Shown in pieces: positions 47,650-61,060 of a DNA stretch of 64,000 bases (the first letter of the stretch is position 1; each line of letters opens with the position of its first letter). Made by a program: the position numbers and the translations under genes. The notes under the pieces were generated by a model. The model did no database searches. It had not been told where the DNA came from and saw only the letters and a program-made list of their open reading frames with translations. Where the stretch lies: positions 1 through 64,000 of the forward strand of contig JAGTJL010000011.1 in the NCBI GenBank assembly GCA_020746875.1. Direction: 5' to 3'. The stretch comes from Rhexocercosporidium sp. MPI-PUGE-AT-0058 (lineage: Eukaryota; Ascomycota; Leotiomycetes; Helotiales).

Positions 47650-50600
47650 TGTGATTATTATGCTTAAAAGGACGAGACTCAGTGATATCCGAGCTATTCT
47701 TAATTCCGGCGCAGAAGTTAATTATATATTCTATAATACTGCCGTTTAATTAGAAGTCCTTATTACAAAAAGCGACTTTATGGCCTTAAAGAGTATTATA
47801 AGCGCAAAATCGCGATTTCTGGGATATGCGGATAACGTCCCGGTTACAATAGGAGACTGTATTGTCCTTATTAGGTTTTATATTATAGATATCTTAAGTA
47901 TTAGAGTTATTCTTGGATTTTTATTCTTTCGGACTGCGCGCGTTTTATTCAGATACTTATCTGATGCGGAAGGCGGTCCAGTTTACGCTAACTTATGGAA
48001 TGAGATTACGCGATTAGTTATTATTATTAAAGCAGCTGAACTTATAGAGTACGCCAGAAGCATTGAAGCTGCGAAGTCTGAGAGCCGAGCTGGCAGAATA
48101 TTATCAGATCCGGAATCAGACTACTTGGAGTCCGAAACTGACTCGGGAAACGAGTAACTGGCTGTAACTAAAGCTTTGCAGTCAGTACCGTCGAATACTC
48201 TCTGAAGGACACTTCCTTTGAGCTCGAGGACGAGCTTTTCTACGGGAGGGACGAAGAAACCTCTGGTAATGAAAGCAATTCTTCTTTCGAAGACGTCTTA
48301 TATATTTCTATCGAATACATAGAGCGAGAATTCATGATTCTAAGGACGGACTTTTACGATTACCCCTTCTATAAAGACTTTATTAAAGCTCTTTTCGGCA
48401 GAGAACGTGTGTTTGGTACCGTATTAACTGAGGAAATCGAGCTTACTTTTTAATTTACTACGGATTATGATACTTTACTAATAACGTCCCTATTCAGAGA
48501 ACGTAAACGAGTTTCGCGGGTCTATATTATATATAAGACGAAAGATAAAAAGATCAGGCCTGTGGATTAAATAGATGGAATAGGAGATGCGCTTAGAGGC
48601 CGTGAAGACTGGTACGAAGTCTTTAAAGAAAGGGACTTTCTTTAGGAGCAAGTTGGGAAGTATTAAGATATCTTACTCCTTTGTTTTGCCGGCTTTCCTC
48701 GCGGATTTAGGATTACGGAAGAGCGACTTATTACTTTAGATGTTGGAGATATGTTATAACTAGAAGAGAGAGCCCTCTTCGACGAAATTATGTTGAATTA
48801 AGAAGGTGCTATTGCATTTGACTGGACTGAGTGTGGGAAATTCCATGAGGATGTTTCGCTACTTACTGTTATTAAGACGGTAGACCACGAAGCCTGGCAA
48901 GTACTATACTTTCTACTTCCTAGAGCGTTAGCTCCCGAAGTCAGGAAGATAGTAGAAGACAGATTCAACCGTAGGGTTCTTAAACTCTTTGAGGGGCTAT
49001 ATCGTAACGCTTGGTTCTTAGTTAAGAAAAAGGAATTAAGAAAGTATCGCTTGATTAACTCGGTAATTATACTTAACGTAGTTATTTTAAGAAACGCTAA
49101 CTTACTTCCTTCTGTTGACGAATTTTCAGAGGAATTTGCAAGGTGCTATATCGCGAGCCTAGTAGACTTATATTTAAGTTATGATTAATAAGTATTATAT
49201 TAAAGCAGCCGAGATATGACGGCTTTTTTCGTGCCTAGCATCGGACTAATCCGAAATACGACGCTACCTTAGGGAGCTATAAACTCTGTTGCTTAGTTCG
49301 TAAGAACGATCGATAAAATACTGAAAGATATTATGCTTTTTATTATAATGCCGTTCTTAGACGACGTTGGCGTAAAAGGATTATATATAGATTACGATTG
49401 GAAGGAAGCACGGCCTGGAATTCGCTAGTTCGTCCTTGAGTACTTTCTTAACCTCGATAAGACGCTAGAACGCCTTAAGCGCGCTAGAGTTACTATAAGC
49501 CCTAAATCGCAGTTCTATCGTAATAGCATGAACGTCGTCGGCTACGCATGCAACTTATAAGAAAGAGAACCTTCAGCTGCATATTTAGTTAAGGTGCAGA
49601 AATGGAAAAAACCTGAGAACGTCATAGAAGTCAAAGGATTTCTAGGTCTAGTCACTTACTTCCGTATTTGGATTAAAGACTTTCGTTTGTTGGCCGAGCT
49701 ATTATACGACTTTATTAAAAAAGGAGTTAAATTCATATAGAACCCCGCAACTTATGGCCAAGTAATGAAAACTTTTTAAGATATCTTATGCTCCTTTCTA
49801 GTGCTTTGCAGGATCGACTACTTTAAGGGCGCTGGCGAAATCGTCGTTTCTGTAGATTCTAACGGAATCGGATAGGGTGGTTTCCTTGGTCAGCGTGACT
49901 CGAAAAATAATAAGCTCAGACCGGCGAGGTATGAGAGCGGCTTTTGGACGAAGGCAAAACGAGATTACGACGCCACGAAGAGAGAATGCAAAGGCATGCT
50001 CTTAATCCTTAAGAAGCTCAAAATCTGGCTTATAGGAATCTATTTCATTATAGAGACTGACGTAAACACTTTTGTTACTTAACTTAAAGGAGCTGCTTAC
50101 GACTATCTTAATGCGATGCTCACTCGCTGGCTCGCCTGGATTAGGCTTTTCGACTTCGAAGTGCGCTATGTTAAAGGTGCCATGCATACAGCAGCAGATG
50201 CTCTCTCAAGGAGACCTAGATACCTTGAGGATACTGAGGAGGATACCGAAAATGATAACGATGGGGATTAGATCTTAGCTGAGCTTAGTGCGGTTGGAAT
50301 TTGCCCGGTGGAAGCGGAAAGCACGGAAGACCCAATAGAAGAGCCAGAGACCTTCGATGACCCTGAGCTAACCCGAAGACGCGATATCCTTATCGATATG
50401 AAGCGAAAAGTCCAAGAACTGCGAGATAGGTTGAACGATTAAGCAATACTTAGTGGCGACTCGAGTACAGACTAAGAGAGCGAAGCGGACTTACTAATAT
50501 CTTCAAAACACTATAAGGAGCATTACTAAAAGATAGTTACCTACTTGACTACGCTTAAGACTCCGAAAAGTATAGACTTAAAAGCCTTTCGTGTATTTAA

Positions 50601-51810
50601 GAAAGAAGCATTATTATATAGAGTTTATAATCAGCGTGTTTGGAGACTTCTATTAAAAAGCGCACTTATTAAACTCGTTATCGACACCGATAAAGATAAG
50701 GCATGTATCTTGCGAAGCTGCTATAATAGCTCCGGTTATAAAGGAAGGGAAAGCATATACTACCGTATTTCCTAGCGCTATTTCTGGAAGGGCTGTTTTA
50801 AGGATTCCGCGGAATTCGTTAAAATATACGACAAGTGTATATTACGTAGTGCTAAGCGATAAGAAGAACCTATAGTTTTAATTGCTTTAAATAGACTTAT
50901 AGAAAAATAAGCGCTAGATATCACTTTCATACTAACACGGAATAAGAAGAAGTATCTCGTTGTCGCCCGGGACGACATAAGCGGTTGGGTCGAAGCCAGG
51001 GCGCTTGCTTCGAAGGAAGCTAAAAGCATCGCTGATTTCATTTGGCAAGATATTATTTGCCGACACGGGCTGTTTTGGAAGCTGGTAATTGATGGAGGCA
51101 CAGAGAACATAGGCGAAGTCGTTAATCTACTGAATAAAGTGGAAATTCGACGAATTCAAATATCGGCTTATAACGCGAAAGCTAATAGTATGATCGAGCG
51201 GGGATATAGCCTTATTAAAAATGCTTTTTCTAAAATAAAAGGAGACTAGATAAGCAGCTTACTAGCGGTTCTGTTTGCTGACCGCACTATAATCTATAGA
51301 CTTATAAGCTATACCCTCTTCTATATAGTTTACGGCAGAGAACCAGTTCTCCCTATTGAAACACGTTACTCTACTTGGAGAAGCCTTTTCTCGGAAGATA
51401 TCAAGAGTATTAACGATTTGATTTACATTCGAACTCTCCAGTACCAAATGCGGAATAATGATATAAAAGAAGCTAGGCTTTAAAAGACACGCCGTAAACA
51501 AGAAGGAAAAGAAGCTTTCGACGCAAAAAAGGATATTCGAAATAGGCTACTATAAGTTAAAGACTTAGTTCTCAGGCACGATTCTATTCGGGAAATCAAT
51601 ATGTCGAGGAGTAAAAAGCTTGACTTTCGGTGGCTAGGACCTTACGAAATTTACGAGGCCTTCCCTGAAAAGAGCTATTATAAGCTGAAAGAGCTAGGAG
51701 TCGACGGTGCACTCTTTCGCGGTACTTTTGCAATTAATCGCTTTAAGCTGTTTTATAAACGAGAGCGCTTTATTTATTATAAAGACGACGAGCTTTTAGC
51801 GATAATTTAG
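47650..51810 (+). pseudogene. Gypsy A pol (protease, RT, RNase H, integrase)
   Basis: Protease site near 47702 reads AILNSGAEVNYI: the catalytic Asp is Asn. RT lies at about 48880-49500, with VDLYLSYD (first Asp kept) and FLDD at 49354-49365 (intact). RNase H lies at about 49840-50230, with VSVDSNGIG, TKRECKGMLLIL, ETDVN, and FEVRYVKGAMHTAADALSRR at its end. Integrase lies at about 50540-51500: zinc-binding region YFWKGCFKD with CILRSAKR, then LDITF, VIDGGTENIG and NSMIERGY carrying the Asp/Asp/Glu triad. The SH3-like C-terminus (FRWLGPYEIYEAFPEKSYYK) ends at the stop at 51810. Stops are scattered at Gln and Trp positions. The FLDDVGVKG block and surrounding wording match a Gypsy lineage common in ascomycetes. 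Confidence 0.88.
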
Positions 51811-54800
51811 TACAATAATAGTGAAGACTAGCCTGAACCTAGTCTCGAAGGGCGAAATTTATAAGGCTTTAAAGACCCTGAAGAGCTTACGAGATAAGTT
51901 ATATAGAACGATGGAATTATTATTAGAGTACCTGAAAGGCTAACTCACGCGGAACGAAGTTAATACCGAGTCGTTACTTACTCTTTTAGCGAGTAGCTTA
52001 ATTGCTACGACTAATACTATTAACCACTTTTTATTATAATTCTCATAGCTCGTCGCTTAGCGTTGTTGAACGCTAAACTGTGGCGAGGACGCACTTTTTA
52101 TATCTTACGGGGGGGACGAAGATTAGGGCACGATAGTGGAGGCATATACTGAAACACTAAGGGCTCTCCCCTAAACGACGAAAAATCCCTTCAGCACTTC
52201 GAACACTATCTACGCCTATAAATACCCTCCGATCGCACTTATAAGTCGTTCCGCAACAACAATACCAGCATCCCAGTCGAGCCAAACAGTATGTTTGCGG
52301 TAGCTGCCCTTCGAACAATTCAGCACTACTGACGCTGGACGTACAGGCTCGAAAGCCTGTAAATACAGTGATTATCAGTACTTTACAGAGCCAAAGAAGC
52401 CCCTGAGAAACTCAGAGAGAGTTTTAGCCCCGTGGGGTAGTTTAATCAAATTAAGTCGATTATAGCTTGCGCCACAGAAGAGCAGAATCCAATCGAGCAC
52501 CTACTCCTTACTAAATCTCATAAAGAGTTAGATGATAAGTCAGACGAGGTTCCTTCGACGAGCCGTTCCGGAGCGTTAACAGTCTTAATATGTTAATAGG
52601 CCAGGCGCTGAAGACGATAACCCCCGAGATATACTACCGAAGCAGGCTCGTATAATAGGTCCCCGAAGGTGGTCGAAGACCAGAAATTCTTCCCTAGTAT
52701 TACTTAAATATCTTATAACGAGAAAGATTTACTTTAATTAAAATAATTCTTAGGGCTATAATAAATAGGCTATTAGTTTGAAAAGAAGATGTATAACGAT
52801 TAAGAGGTTACGTGTAATTAGACGACTTAGGATCTGAAGGAGCTTGTAGGGCTAAATGAATGAAATTAATCTATATACCTAAATGGACGATGGAGCGCGC
52901 GATAGGCTATAGGTTGTTGTGAGGGAAATGAGCTACTACAACTGCCTTATATCGGTAATAAAGATCGTCAGATTTATTATTAATAGTACAGAAGGTTCAT
53001 TCAGATATTAATAACTTTAATATAGCGTGCTTAGAAACGGAGCCCAGTATTCCGAGACCGTGACGGTTGAGCTAAAGACGAGTAGAGCAGGTACGGCTGG
53101 TAAGTTGCAAATCTCCAGCTTTTCTATATCTCCCTTACGCCTTTAATCCTCTATATTATAAGTGCTTTATTCCTGATCAGACCATCGGTCCTCGGAAATC
53201 AGCGGTCGAGTTATCGTAAGCCCAAAGTTTGACGTAAGAGTTATTACTAGACTCTATGAGTTCTCTCGATCGACGGCTGCTAGGTCTGGGCCCCTACGCT
53301 GCCTGAGTGCTAGCAGCAGTAACTTGATCAAGAGCAAAAGTATAGGACAGCGGATTGAATACCGTAACAGGCCGAGCCTGCCTTGAGCTATTCCAGGCAA
53401 CGCATCGAAGTGCTGAAGTAATAACGACTTTATTTCCTCGGAGTTTCGGTTAATTAGTTTTAAGACGACAGGACAGGCAGAATTACTCTGTGCGAAGGGA
53501 GATTTTAACTGGTCTGAATTGTACGCCTTTTCCTTAGCCGTTCTGAAATCTCGCTTATCGGAATTCAAATACCGCTATTATAGTTCCGTCGCGATAATAA
53601 TTCTATAGAGGATTTAAGCGGGTAAATAGTGCCTTATCGTGAGTACTTAAGCCATTTATAAGTGTTCCTTTGACTTTATCTTTATGGAGCTGTCTCTTAC
53701 TAAGCAAATTGACCAGACTTTAGGTCAGGAGCTTCCTTCAGCCAGATATCAGTCTTCGGACCCCTAAACTAAGAATATCAATCGATTAAGAAAGAGTATT
53801 ATCACTTCCGCTTTTAAGATATGTTTGCTTCTTCCTTAGACCTAGAATCCGGCTCAGCTTGCACCGGCTTGTAAAGGTGTTCGGGGTATGTTTTTATCAC
53901 TCTTAGAGTTACTGCAGAGTTGTGTTAGCATAAGGTTCTTCAAAAGGGAATCTTACTTTCAGATAAAAGGGGTTGCCTTAGTAAGAAAGGACTTCCGGAA
54001 AGCTCGATACTATCGGTTCAGAGGTTGCCTGCGATGTGGTTAATGAAGGCTTAAAATAAGCAACGAGGTTGGAGACACTTTCTATTTTGATAAGGCGATT
54101 GAAGCTGCGCCTTCACTTCAGGTTTTTGGATCGTATCGGAGGATTATTGAGATTTGGAAGTTAGCGATGTCGAATGAGAAGGAACTTACTTTTAGCCTCT
54201 TACCCCTCCCAGTTAACTAATAGTAGGAAGCAAGTCGAAGGAAAGCGACGACGAAGGCGGTCTAAGATGGCTTATAGCTTGTCAGAGCTTTAAGGGTTGT
54301 TCTCGAGAAGCTTTTACCCCGTAACTTGCCGCCAGGAAAAGAGAGAGACCGCGAGGAAGACTGAGCAGCTCGAAGTCAACATATAGAGCATAGCATCTCT
54401 TTTCTTCTTCCTTTGGATATAATAAATCTTAGCCGCTTATGGTAATCTACTTATTCACTAGAGAATGGTGGGAAGATATGATAAGAAGTTGTTGAGGCAT
54501 TATCGGCGCTTTTATTTGATATAGTGATTGTTAAGATAAGAGGAGGGAGAATTACTTAAGACTGACTTCGTTGCTATTTGATATCGACCTGTTAAAGAAG
54601 TGAGAGCAGAGAGAAGAAGACAAGAGTGAAGAAGAGACTTAACTGAGTTAGGAAAAGAGATGCTCCGATTAGCTTCTTTTCACTTCTCTATTATGCTTCG
54701 AACCTCGAAGGTGAGAAGACCGTCCTCCGATTACTTATTTATCTTCAACTTTATATGTTTGTGTATTCTTGCTTCTTTAGTATGCCCTTGGTATATTTCC

Positions 54801-55439
54801 TTCTGTTCTTAATAACGATTGAGAAGTTAGGAAGGTTTGTGGAAGATTCGTTGAAGTGAAGGTATGAGGAAGAAGCGGGGTCGTTGAAGATACGCTAGCT
54901 TGAGGTATAGGGGAATATCGACGAATTCGACGCGTTATGGGGATTGAACTCTATTTTATAAGGAAAGTCAGTCTCTGCGTCGTAAGGGAAGGAGTCGGGA
55001 ACTCATTCAGAATGCTGGTTGTGCGCCGATTTATCTTGAAGGAATTACTTTGACCTTGTTAAAGCTGAAGTTTGCTCGGATGCGATATTTAAGAAAGCAA
55101 GTTTGGGCGGCAGAAACGATACGATAGGTGCTAAGAGGTGTGAAAAGACTGATATGAGAGTGAAAAGACGCGTAAAGCTTCCCTAAGAGTGTTATAGAAA
55201 AGAGTGGTAGAGTTGTTGAAAAAGAAAAGAAGGAAAAAGAGTAATAGAGTAGAAGACGATATTTAAGGGTGCTAAGCGAGACGATTGTTTGCTTCTAAAG
55301 GTGAGGTGTAAGTCACCTGACATTTACTTGTCCTTACTCAGACACGTTTTCCTTTGAGTATTTAGAGCTTTAAAGCTGCAATACTAGTTCTTATTTCTTT
55401 GCTCGAGGTCGAGCATGAGTTTTCTAAGGGGGGGACGCA
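51811..55439 (+). other. Gypsy A post-pol segment, unexplained
   Basis: 3.6 kb between the end of integrase and the 3' LTR, with composition like the rest of A. It holds a TATA-like TATAAATA (52217-52224), then an ATG at 52290, and a second polypurine stretch CGGGGGGGACGAAG (52109-52122) sharing GGGGGGGACG with the real tract at 55427-55437. Several frames on both strands look partly coding, but stop densities do not single one out. The longest clean frame is minus-strand 53254-53568 (104 codons). Function is unknown; it may be an extra ORF, a captured sequence or a nested remnant. Confidence 0.5.
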
Positions 55440-55721
55440 TGTGGTAGGGTTGACCTCAGAGACCTATTTGTCACGTGATTGAGCTGCATCTTACGGTATT
55501 TAAGATAGCCTCTAGGGCAATATCCTTCAAAGAAAAACAACGATTTTTACTATTACAGCTTTTCCTTCTTATTCAAACTATACTTCTCCCCTCCCTTGAT
55601 AGATTATACTCCTTAGATATGTGATATCTTTAGTATTCGTCAAATGGGTATTTCCTACGTTTACCCTCCGGCACTTGCTTTGCTACCTTCTTGTTGTGTG
55701 CTTGGTGTTTTCCCCTCCACA
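55440..55721 (+). repeat. 3' LTR of Gypsy A
   Basis: 282 bp, TGTGGTAGGGTTGACC to CCTCCACA, preceded by the polypurine tract and followed by the target copy ATGTT. It differs from the 5' LTR at about a dozen positions, mostly C/T and G/A, with CCCC/CTTT at the end. Confidence 0.93.
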
Positions 55722-57700
55722 ATGTTATTAACTCTTTTATATAAATTACGATTACAAACGAAATATTAAAAAGCTTTATTTTTAAAGCGTTTAAAATTAC
55801 TTAATTTAATTATAATTAAGCGTTTAAGGTTTATTAAAAAGCGGGCGATCTCTTTTAAGTCGTTAAAGTAAGTGTCGTTAAGAATTTACTCCTAAGAGTT
55901 GTAATTTAGACTCATTAGTCGCTTTATTATTATCTTAAATATTATACTTACTCTTAATTTAATTATAATTCATTTATTAATATCTTACTTTTATTATTCT
56001 ATAATGTTTAAAGAATGTTTTCTTCTCTATTTAAACAGTCTATTCGCTGCCGTATTTTTGTCTTTAAGAATATATTTAACCTTAAAGTTTATTAATTATA
56101 TTTAAGTAATTTAATTTATTAATAACGCCTCGGGTAAATCGCTTACTATATTATTAAGTTGTTTTATAAAAACTTTAACGTCGTTTTAAGAATAAAATAT
56201 ACTTTATAAAGCTTACTTTACATTTTCTTTATTACTTTAAGAGCTCTTCGACACTCTCTCTTTGTAATATTATATTAGCTTTCGGCTTTTGTCCAAAGTT
56301 TATTCTCGAATCGCGTAAAGTGCTTCTTCTTATTTTTATTTAATTATTAAAAGACTATTCCTTAACTTATTTTATTAATATTTATTATTAAAATAATCTT
56401 GCCTCCTTTAGGCTTGTAATTAATCTTAATTAAGGCGGGTGTATTAAGAAGCGCATTTTTTAAGAGTTATATAGCTTTTTTCTAGGGTTTTAATTAAGTA
56501 AACTTAACTCCTTTTTTTATTATAACGTAAATTAATGCCGTAATAATAAAGAAGTTTTTAATTTAAAGGCAATAATATATTATAATTTTAATAAACGCCT
56601 TTACTTTAATTACGTTTTTATATTACTTTTATTTATAAATTTTCGAAATTTTTAATATCTTTAAGTGTCGCTCTTTATTATTTATAATGTATTTTATAAT
56701 TTTTAACTTAAGTAAATAATATTAAGACTTTAGTCCGACAGTCGCCCTTACTCTCTTAAAATATATTAATACTTTATTTAAATTTTAAATATATTTTATA
56801 ATAAATCTTTAAATTTTTAATAATACTTTTTTATTATTATAAAACGACGTAAAACCTTTAACTTTTATATTATTTATATAAAATAAAGCTATATAAAGAA
56901 TATAATTTAAAAGAATTTTATAAATTACTTATATAAACTAAGCGATTAAGTTAATTATTCTGTAAAGAAGTCTTATTATCCGGAGTAAGTTAATTAAGAT
57001 ATAAATTACTATTATATCCTTTAATTAAGTATGTAATAAGAACTAATTATACCTTAAGAAGAGGTCTATTAGTAATACTATAGTTAATTTAATAAATTCA
57101 GTTAAGAATTAATTAATATATAGTAAAACATTTCCTTTAATATTAAAATAATTTTATTTTATAAAGCTTTTAATATAAAAAAAGATTTTTCTTATTACGC
57201 TTTATGCGGTATTGTTTTAATTTTTAAAGGCAATAAAACTTCTTTTTTAATTTTCTTTAAATAAATCTAATCGAAAGCTAATGCCGCTTTTTAATTTAAA
57301 AGCGTTTTATAAAAGAATTCTTATTTTTATTTTAAGATTTGTCTTTTAATAATTAGTTATTTAAACCGTTCTTTTATTAATTTATTTCTTATTGCTAACT
57401 CGGAGAACTTTTTAATAATAAAGTTATTAAATTTACTTCTTAAGCGGGGTGGCCTTACTTTTTCGTCTTCTTCGAACTAATTATTAATTCCTTTAAATAT
57501 ATTCTTATTTATCTTTTTTAAATTAATTAACTTTACTTTATTAGCTTTCCTTTTATATAATATATTAATTTCCACCGACTTTAATAATAAAGCTTTAAAT
57601 AAGTGACTATCGAATATAAAGAAGAAGTCTTTTTTATTTTTATTTAATTAAAATGCAAAAATCTTCAGTTTTAATTAATATTTAACTCTTAATTTAAGAT
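55722..57700 (-). pseudogene. Element D pol, RT to RNase H part
   Basis: On the minus strand, about 57600-57100 reads FEEDEKVRPPRLRSKFNNF, then KFSELAIRNKLIKERFK, and QKAALAFD-like text, which corresponds to the region just before RT in Gypsy A (RITEERL...AIAFD). RNase H follows at about 56330-55950 with TKRECRRALKVIKKM and an ILKDKNTAANRLFK end (AADALSRR in A). The frame runs up to the Gypsy A insertion at 55722 and resumes at 43138 as integrase. RIP stops are frequent. Confidence 0.7.
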
Positions 57701-60700
57701 TAAGAGTCTTATATTTTTTTCCCTTTGTTTTTATCTTTTTTAATAATAACCAAAGATTTAAAACGCTTATAAAATCTCTTAAAATCTTACCTTTAATTAA
57801 TAATCCCAGATTATTAATGAAATCCCTTAAATTTAAATTATTTAGACTTTCTTAAAAACTAATATTCTCTTTAATATATATATTAATTAAACGTTTTCCG
57901 TTTTATCTTTATATTTTACTTTATTCTTAATAATTATAGCTTTTTTAATTATTATTTTCTTTATATTTAAAAAGATTACTTATATAATTTTATTTTTAAA
58001 GTAATTAAAACTTATACGACTTTTTAAAATAAATAACATATTTAATAAGATATTATAACTTATATTATTAATAATTATGAAATCGGTGTGGTTTTTAATT
58101 TTTTTAATATTTATTATTATATTTTAAATATAACTTACGAATATAAATTTGTTTTTAATAATAATAATAAACGTTAAAGCTTTATAATTTAAGATTAAGA
58201 GCCTTACTTCCTTTATTATAGCTCGATTTATTATATTAACTTTTACTTCGTAATTAATTATAGTCCTGCTTTTAATTTATTTTATTATTATAATTTATAA
58301 TTTCGGTATTTATATAGCTATTTTTAGGCAATTATGAATAATTTTAGTTTATTTAGCGATTACGTTAATTAAAATCTTTCCTTTTTTAGGAGACTTTTTA
58401 AGTAATTCCGCGAGATTAATTATTTTAGTAAAAAGCTTATTTAATCTTAAGTTTAATTAAGACGCCTCTTTATTATTTATAAGTATAATCTCGACTTCGT
58501 ATTCTCTTTTAATAAGGATAATTAAGATTTAGCGGTTTATTATCTGATTTTAGCGCGATTATAATTTATATAAGTCTTTTAATTTAAGGTTTAAGTTTTA
58601 ATTTATAATATTTTCTATTATTTACTTTTAAACTACGACCGAAATATATTAATTTACTTATTTTTCCTTTTTTAAGACTCTGGCTAACATCTTTTTTTTA
58701 ATTAAGCGTTTAATTATAATTTTAACTTTAAAGCTAATAGAATTGTCTTTTATTTTATTATTCTCGTTAATTTCGTTAATTTTTTTTAATTTTTTATTTA
58801 TTTTATTTAAAAGTACTTTATAATCCCGTCCTTTTAATAAAAGTATAAAGCGTGATTTCCTTATATTTATTAGTTTTTTTTAATTCCGACCGTATTAATT
58901 AATATTAAGAGGCCTTCGAGATTAACTTACTTTTTCCTTTATATAATATTCACGTTAAAAGGATTATTTAACCGATTTTCTATAACTAAATCCACTCCTT
59001 TCGGTCGTTTTTTAATAATATAAATTAAGCGGTTAGATTTGCGTGTCTTTAAGTTCTTATTATATTTTATACTATTAGTTTTTTATCGAATTATTATAAC
59101 TTAAAATTATCCCCACTTTTTTTAAATTAATTAAGCATTTTCTCGATGCGATTTAATATAAATTTTCTTATATTTATTAATATAATAAACGTTATTATTA
59201 ATAAAGTAATAAAACAAGGATATTAATCTTTAAACTTATATAATAAGCTTTCGAATTAATTATTATAAAAGTTATATATTTTATTCCTATACTTTATTAT
59301 ATTAATATTAACGCTTCCGCTTAAATTTATTATTTTACTTTTATTATTTTATTAAAAGTACCCGGGATTAATAAACTTATATTAAGTATATTAAAGTAAT
59401 ATCCGACTCTTAAAACTAAATTCTAAAACGTAAAGCTTTATATTTAAAAGTTAATTTAATTTAAAATAAATAAAGTTTATTTTTAAGTTAGTTATTTTTA
59501 TTATTAAAGCTTTTATTTTATTAATATTTACTTTAGCTTTTTCCGAAAAAGGCAGTGTAATAAGTGTCTTTTTTATTACTTTAAAAACTATTAAAAGTTA
59601 AGTATATTCTTTTATTAAGTTTTAAATTTCTTTTATATATAACGTTATTAATTGTTTCTCTTGTTAAAGAGCTTTTATTATTTATTTACTTTTAATTATT
59701 TTAAGAACGTATTTTATAAATTTAAAATACTTTTTTTTATAGGATTTTGGTTTAGAGTTATCGATCTTAAGTTATTTAATGATTTTATTTCGAGAGGAAG
59801 CCGGTAATCTTAAGAAAAAGAATTTATTTTAGTCGACTTTATTAAAGATTTTCCGGTATATAAAAGCTTTTAAGACTTAAAAATAAAGTCGGCAATAGCC
59901 CTTAAGAATTATAACGGTGCGTTAAATTATAATGAATTCTCGGAGAAAGTTTATAAACTTTCGGATTTATTATTAATTATATTTTTTAAATTCCGGCTTT
60001 AATGCTTTTATTAATACTTTTTATTCTTCCTTATTTTTTTATTTTAAGAGAGTCTTAATAATATCCTGTTAAAAGTTATCGTAATATTAAAGTAAATAAA
60101 TAACTTAATTACTTTTTAATACTTTATAATTTATATTAATCTTTATATATTACTTTAAAAAATCCGAAATGTTTACTTTTAAAAAGAGAGGTATACTTAT
60201 TAACCCGGGGTGGAGTATAATTCCTTAAAGAAAGTAATTAATATCGCTAATAATTATATTTTGTAAGTTCTCTTTAATTCTCGACATAATTTCTGAGTTT
60301 TTAAGACTTAAGTTTAAGGGTTTTATAAAATTATTAATTAAAATGTTTAATAAGTTTAAAGAAAATAAAGGTAATCGAGTTTAAAAGGTTTCTGGTTTTA
60401 CTTTAATATTTAATTTAATTCGATTAGAGTTTGGGAACTTAAGAAATTCCGTAAATAATAAAGATATATATTAATTATTTTTATTATTAAATATTAATAA
60501 TATTTGTGGGTTTTTATTTTTTATTAACTTTTAATTCTAGCTTATTAGTCCTGGTTTAGTAAATTTATTAATCTCTTAATTAATTTTAATTAATGTATAT
60601 CTAGTTTATTTTAATAGAGTATTGTAAATTAAAATTAATATTAATAAAAACCTTAAAATCAAGAGTTCGGATTCTTTAGCGATTTTAATTTAAGTTAAAG

Positions 60701-61060
60701 TCTACTTTTTATATTCTGAATTATTAAGAGACGCTTTAGTTTAAAATATAAAGTTAATAATATTTCTCTTAATTCCTTTATTTATAGTTTATAATTTCCG
60801 GCGTTTCCTTAAGGAATTAGGTTCGGCCGTTTAAGTTTTATTAATAGGTTGCCGAAATAAGCTGTTTTAATTTAAGTTTAATTTTCGTATTATTATTAAT
60901 CGTCGAGTCTTTTTGTAAAAAAAAGGGGGTGTTTAATTTAAAGAGCGGAAAATTATAAATTTCTAGTTTTAATAAATAGTCTTAACTGCGAATCGAGATG
61001 CTTTTATATAAGTCGTATGAAAACGAATCCGTACGATTTTCTCTTTACGTCGGTTATTTA
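57701..61060 (-). pseudogene. Element D upstream (gag-side) coding region
   Basis: Heavily AT-biased. It carries at least four more copies of the LNPGLKV-like motif on the minus strand (about 57697-57680 TLNLKLRV, 57835-57815 NNLGLLIK, 58200-58180 ALNLKL, near 58575), linking this part to the post-pol region. By position it should hold gag and protease, but I could not identify either. Confidence 0.4.

Larger units (their letters stand above)
43139..55721 (+). mobile_element. Ty3/Gypsy element A, 12.6 kb, inserted in element D
   Basis: Two 282-bp LTRs (43139-43420 and 55440-55721) with a 4-5-bp target duplication ATGT(T). Removing it joins D's RNase H to D's integrase. A primer-site region follows the 5' LTR (TGGTAACCGACGC, 43426-43438), and a polypurine tract AAGGGGGGGACG lies before the 3' LTR. 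Order is leader, gag, protease, RT, RNase H, integrase, then an unusually long 3.6-kb post-pol segment. RIP is light but widespread: many Gln, Arg and Trp codons have become stops. Copy B (29895 and 61278 on) is an older, heavily mutated sister. Confidence 0.93.

Noticed and set aside
53254..53568. 104-codon minus-strand frame in Gypsy A
   Set aside because: Longest clean frame there, but Leu/Arg-rich without domain, and adjacent codons carry dense stops. Kept only as a note.
52290..54400. A single long plus-strand ORF in Gypsy A's post-pol segment
   Set aside because: Although stretches look protein-like, the frame has a stop about every 10-12 codons, no better than alternatives in other frames and on the minus strand. 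Any stop can be explained as C-to-T, so this is not evidence.
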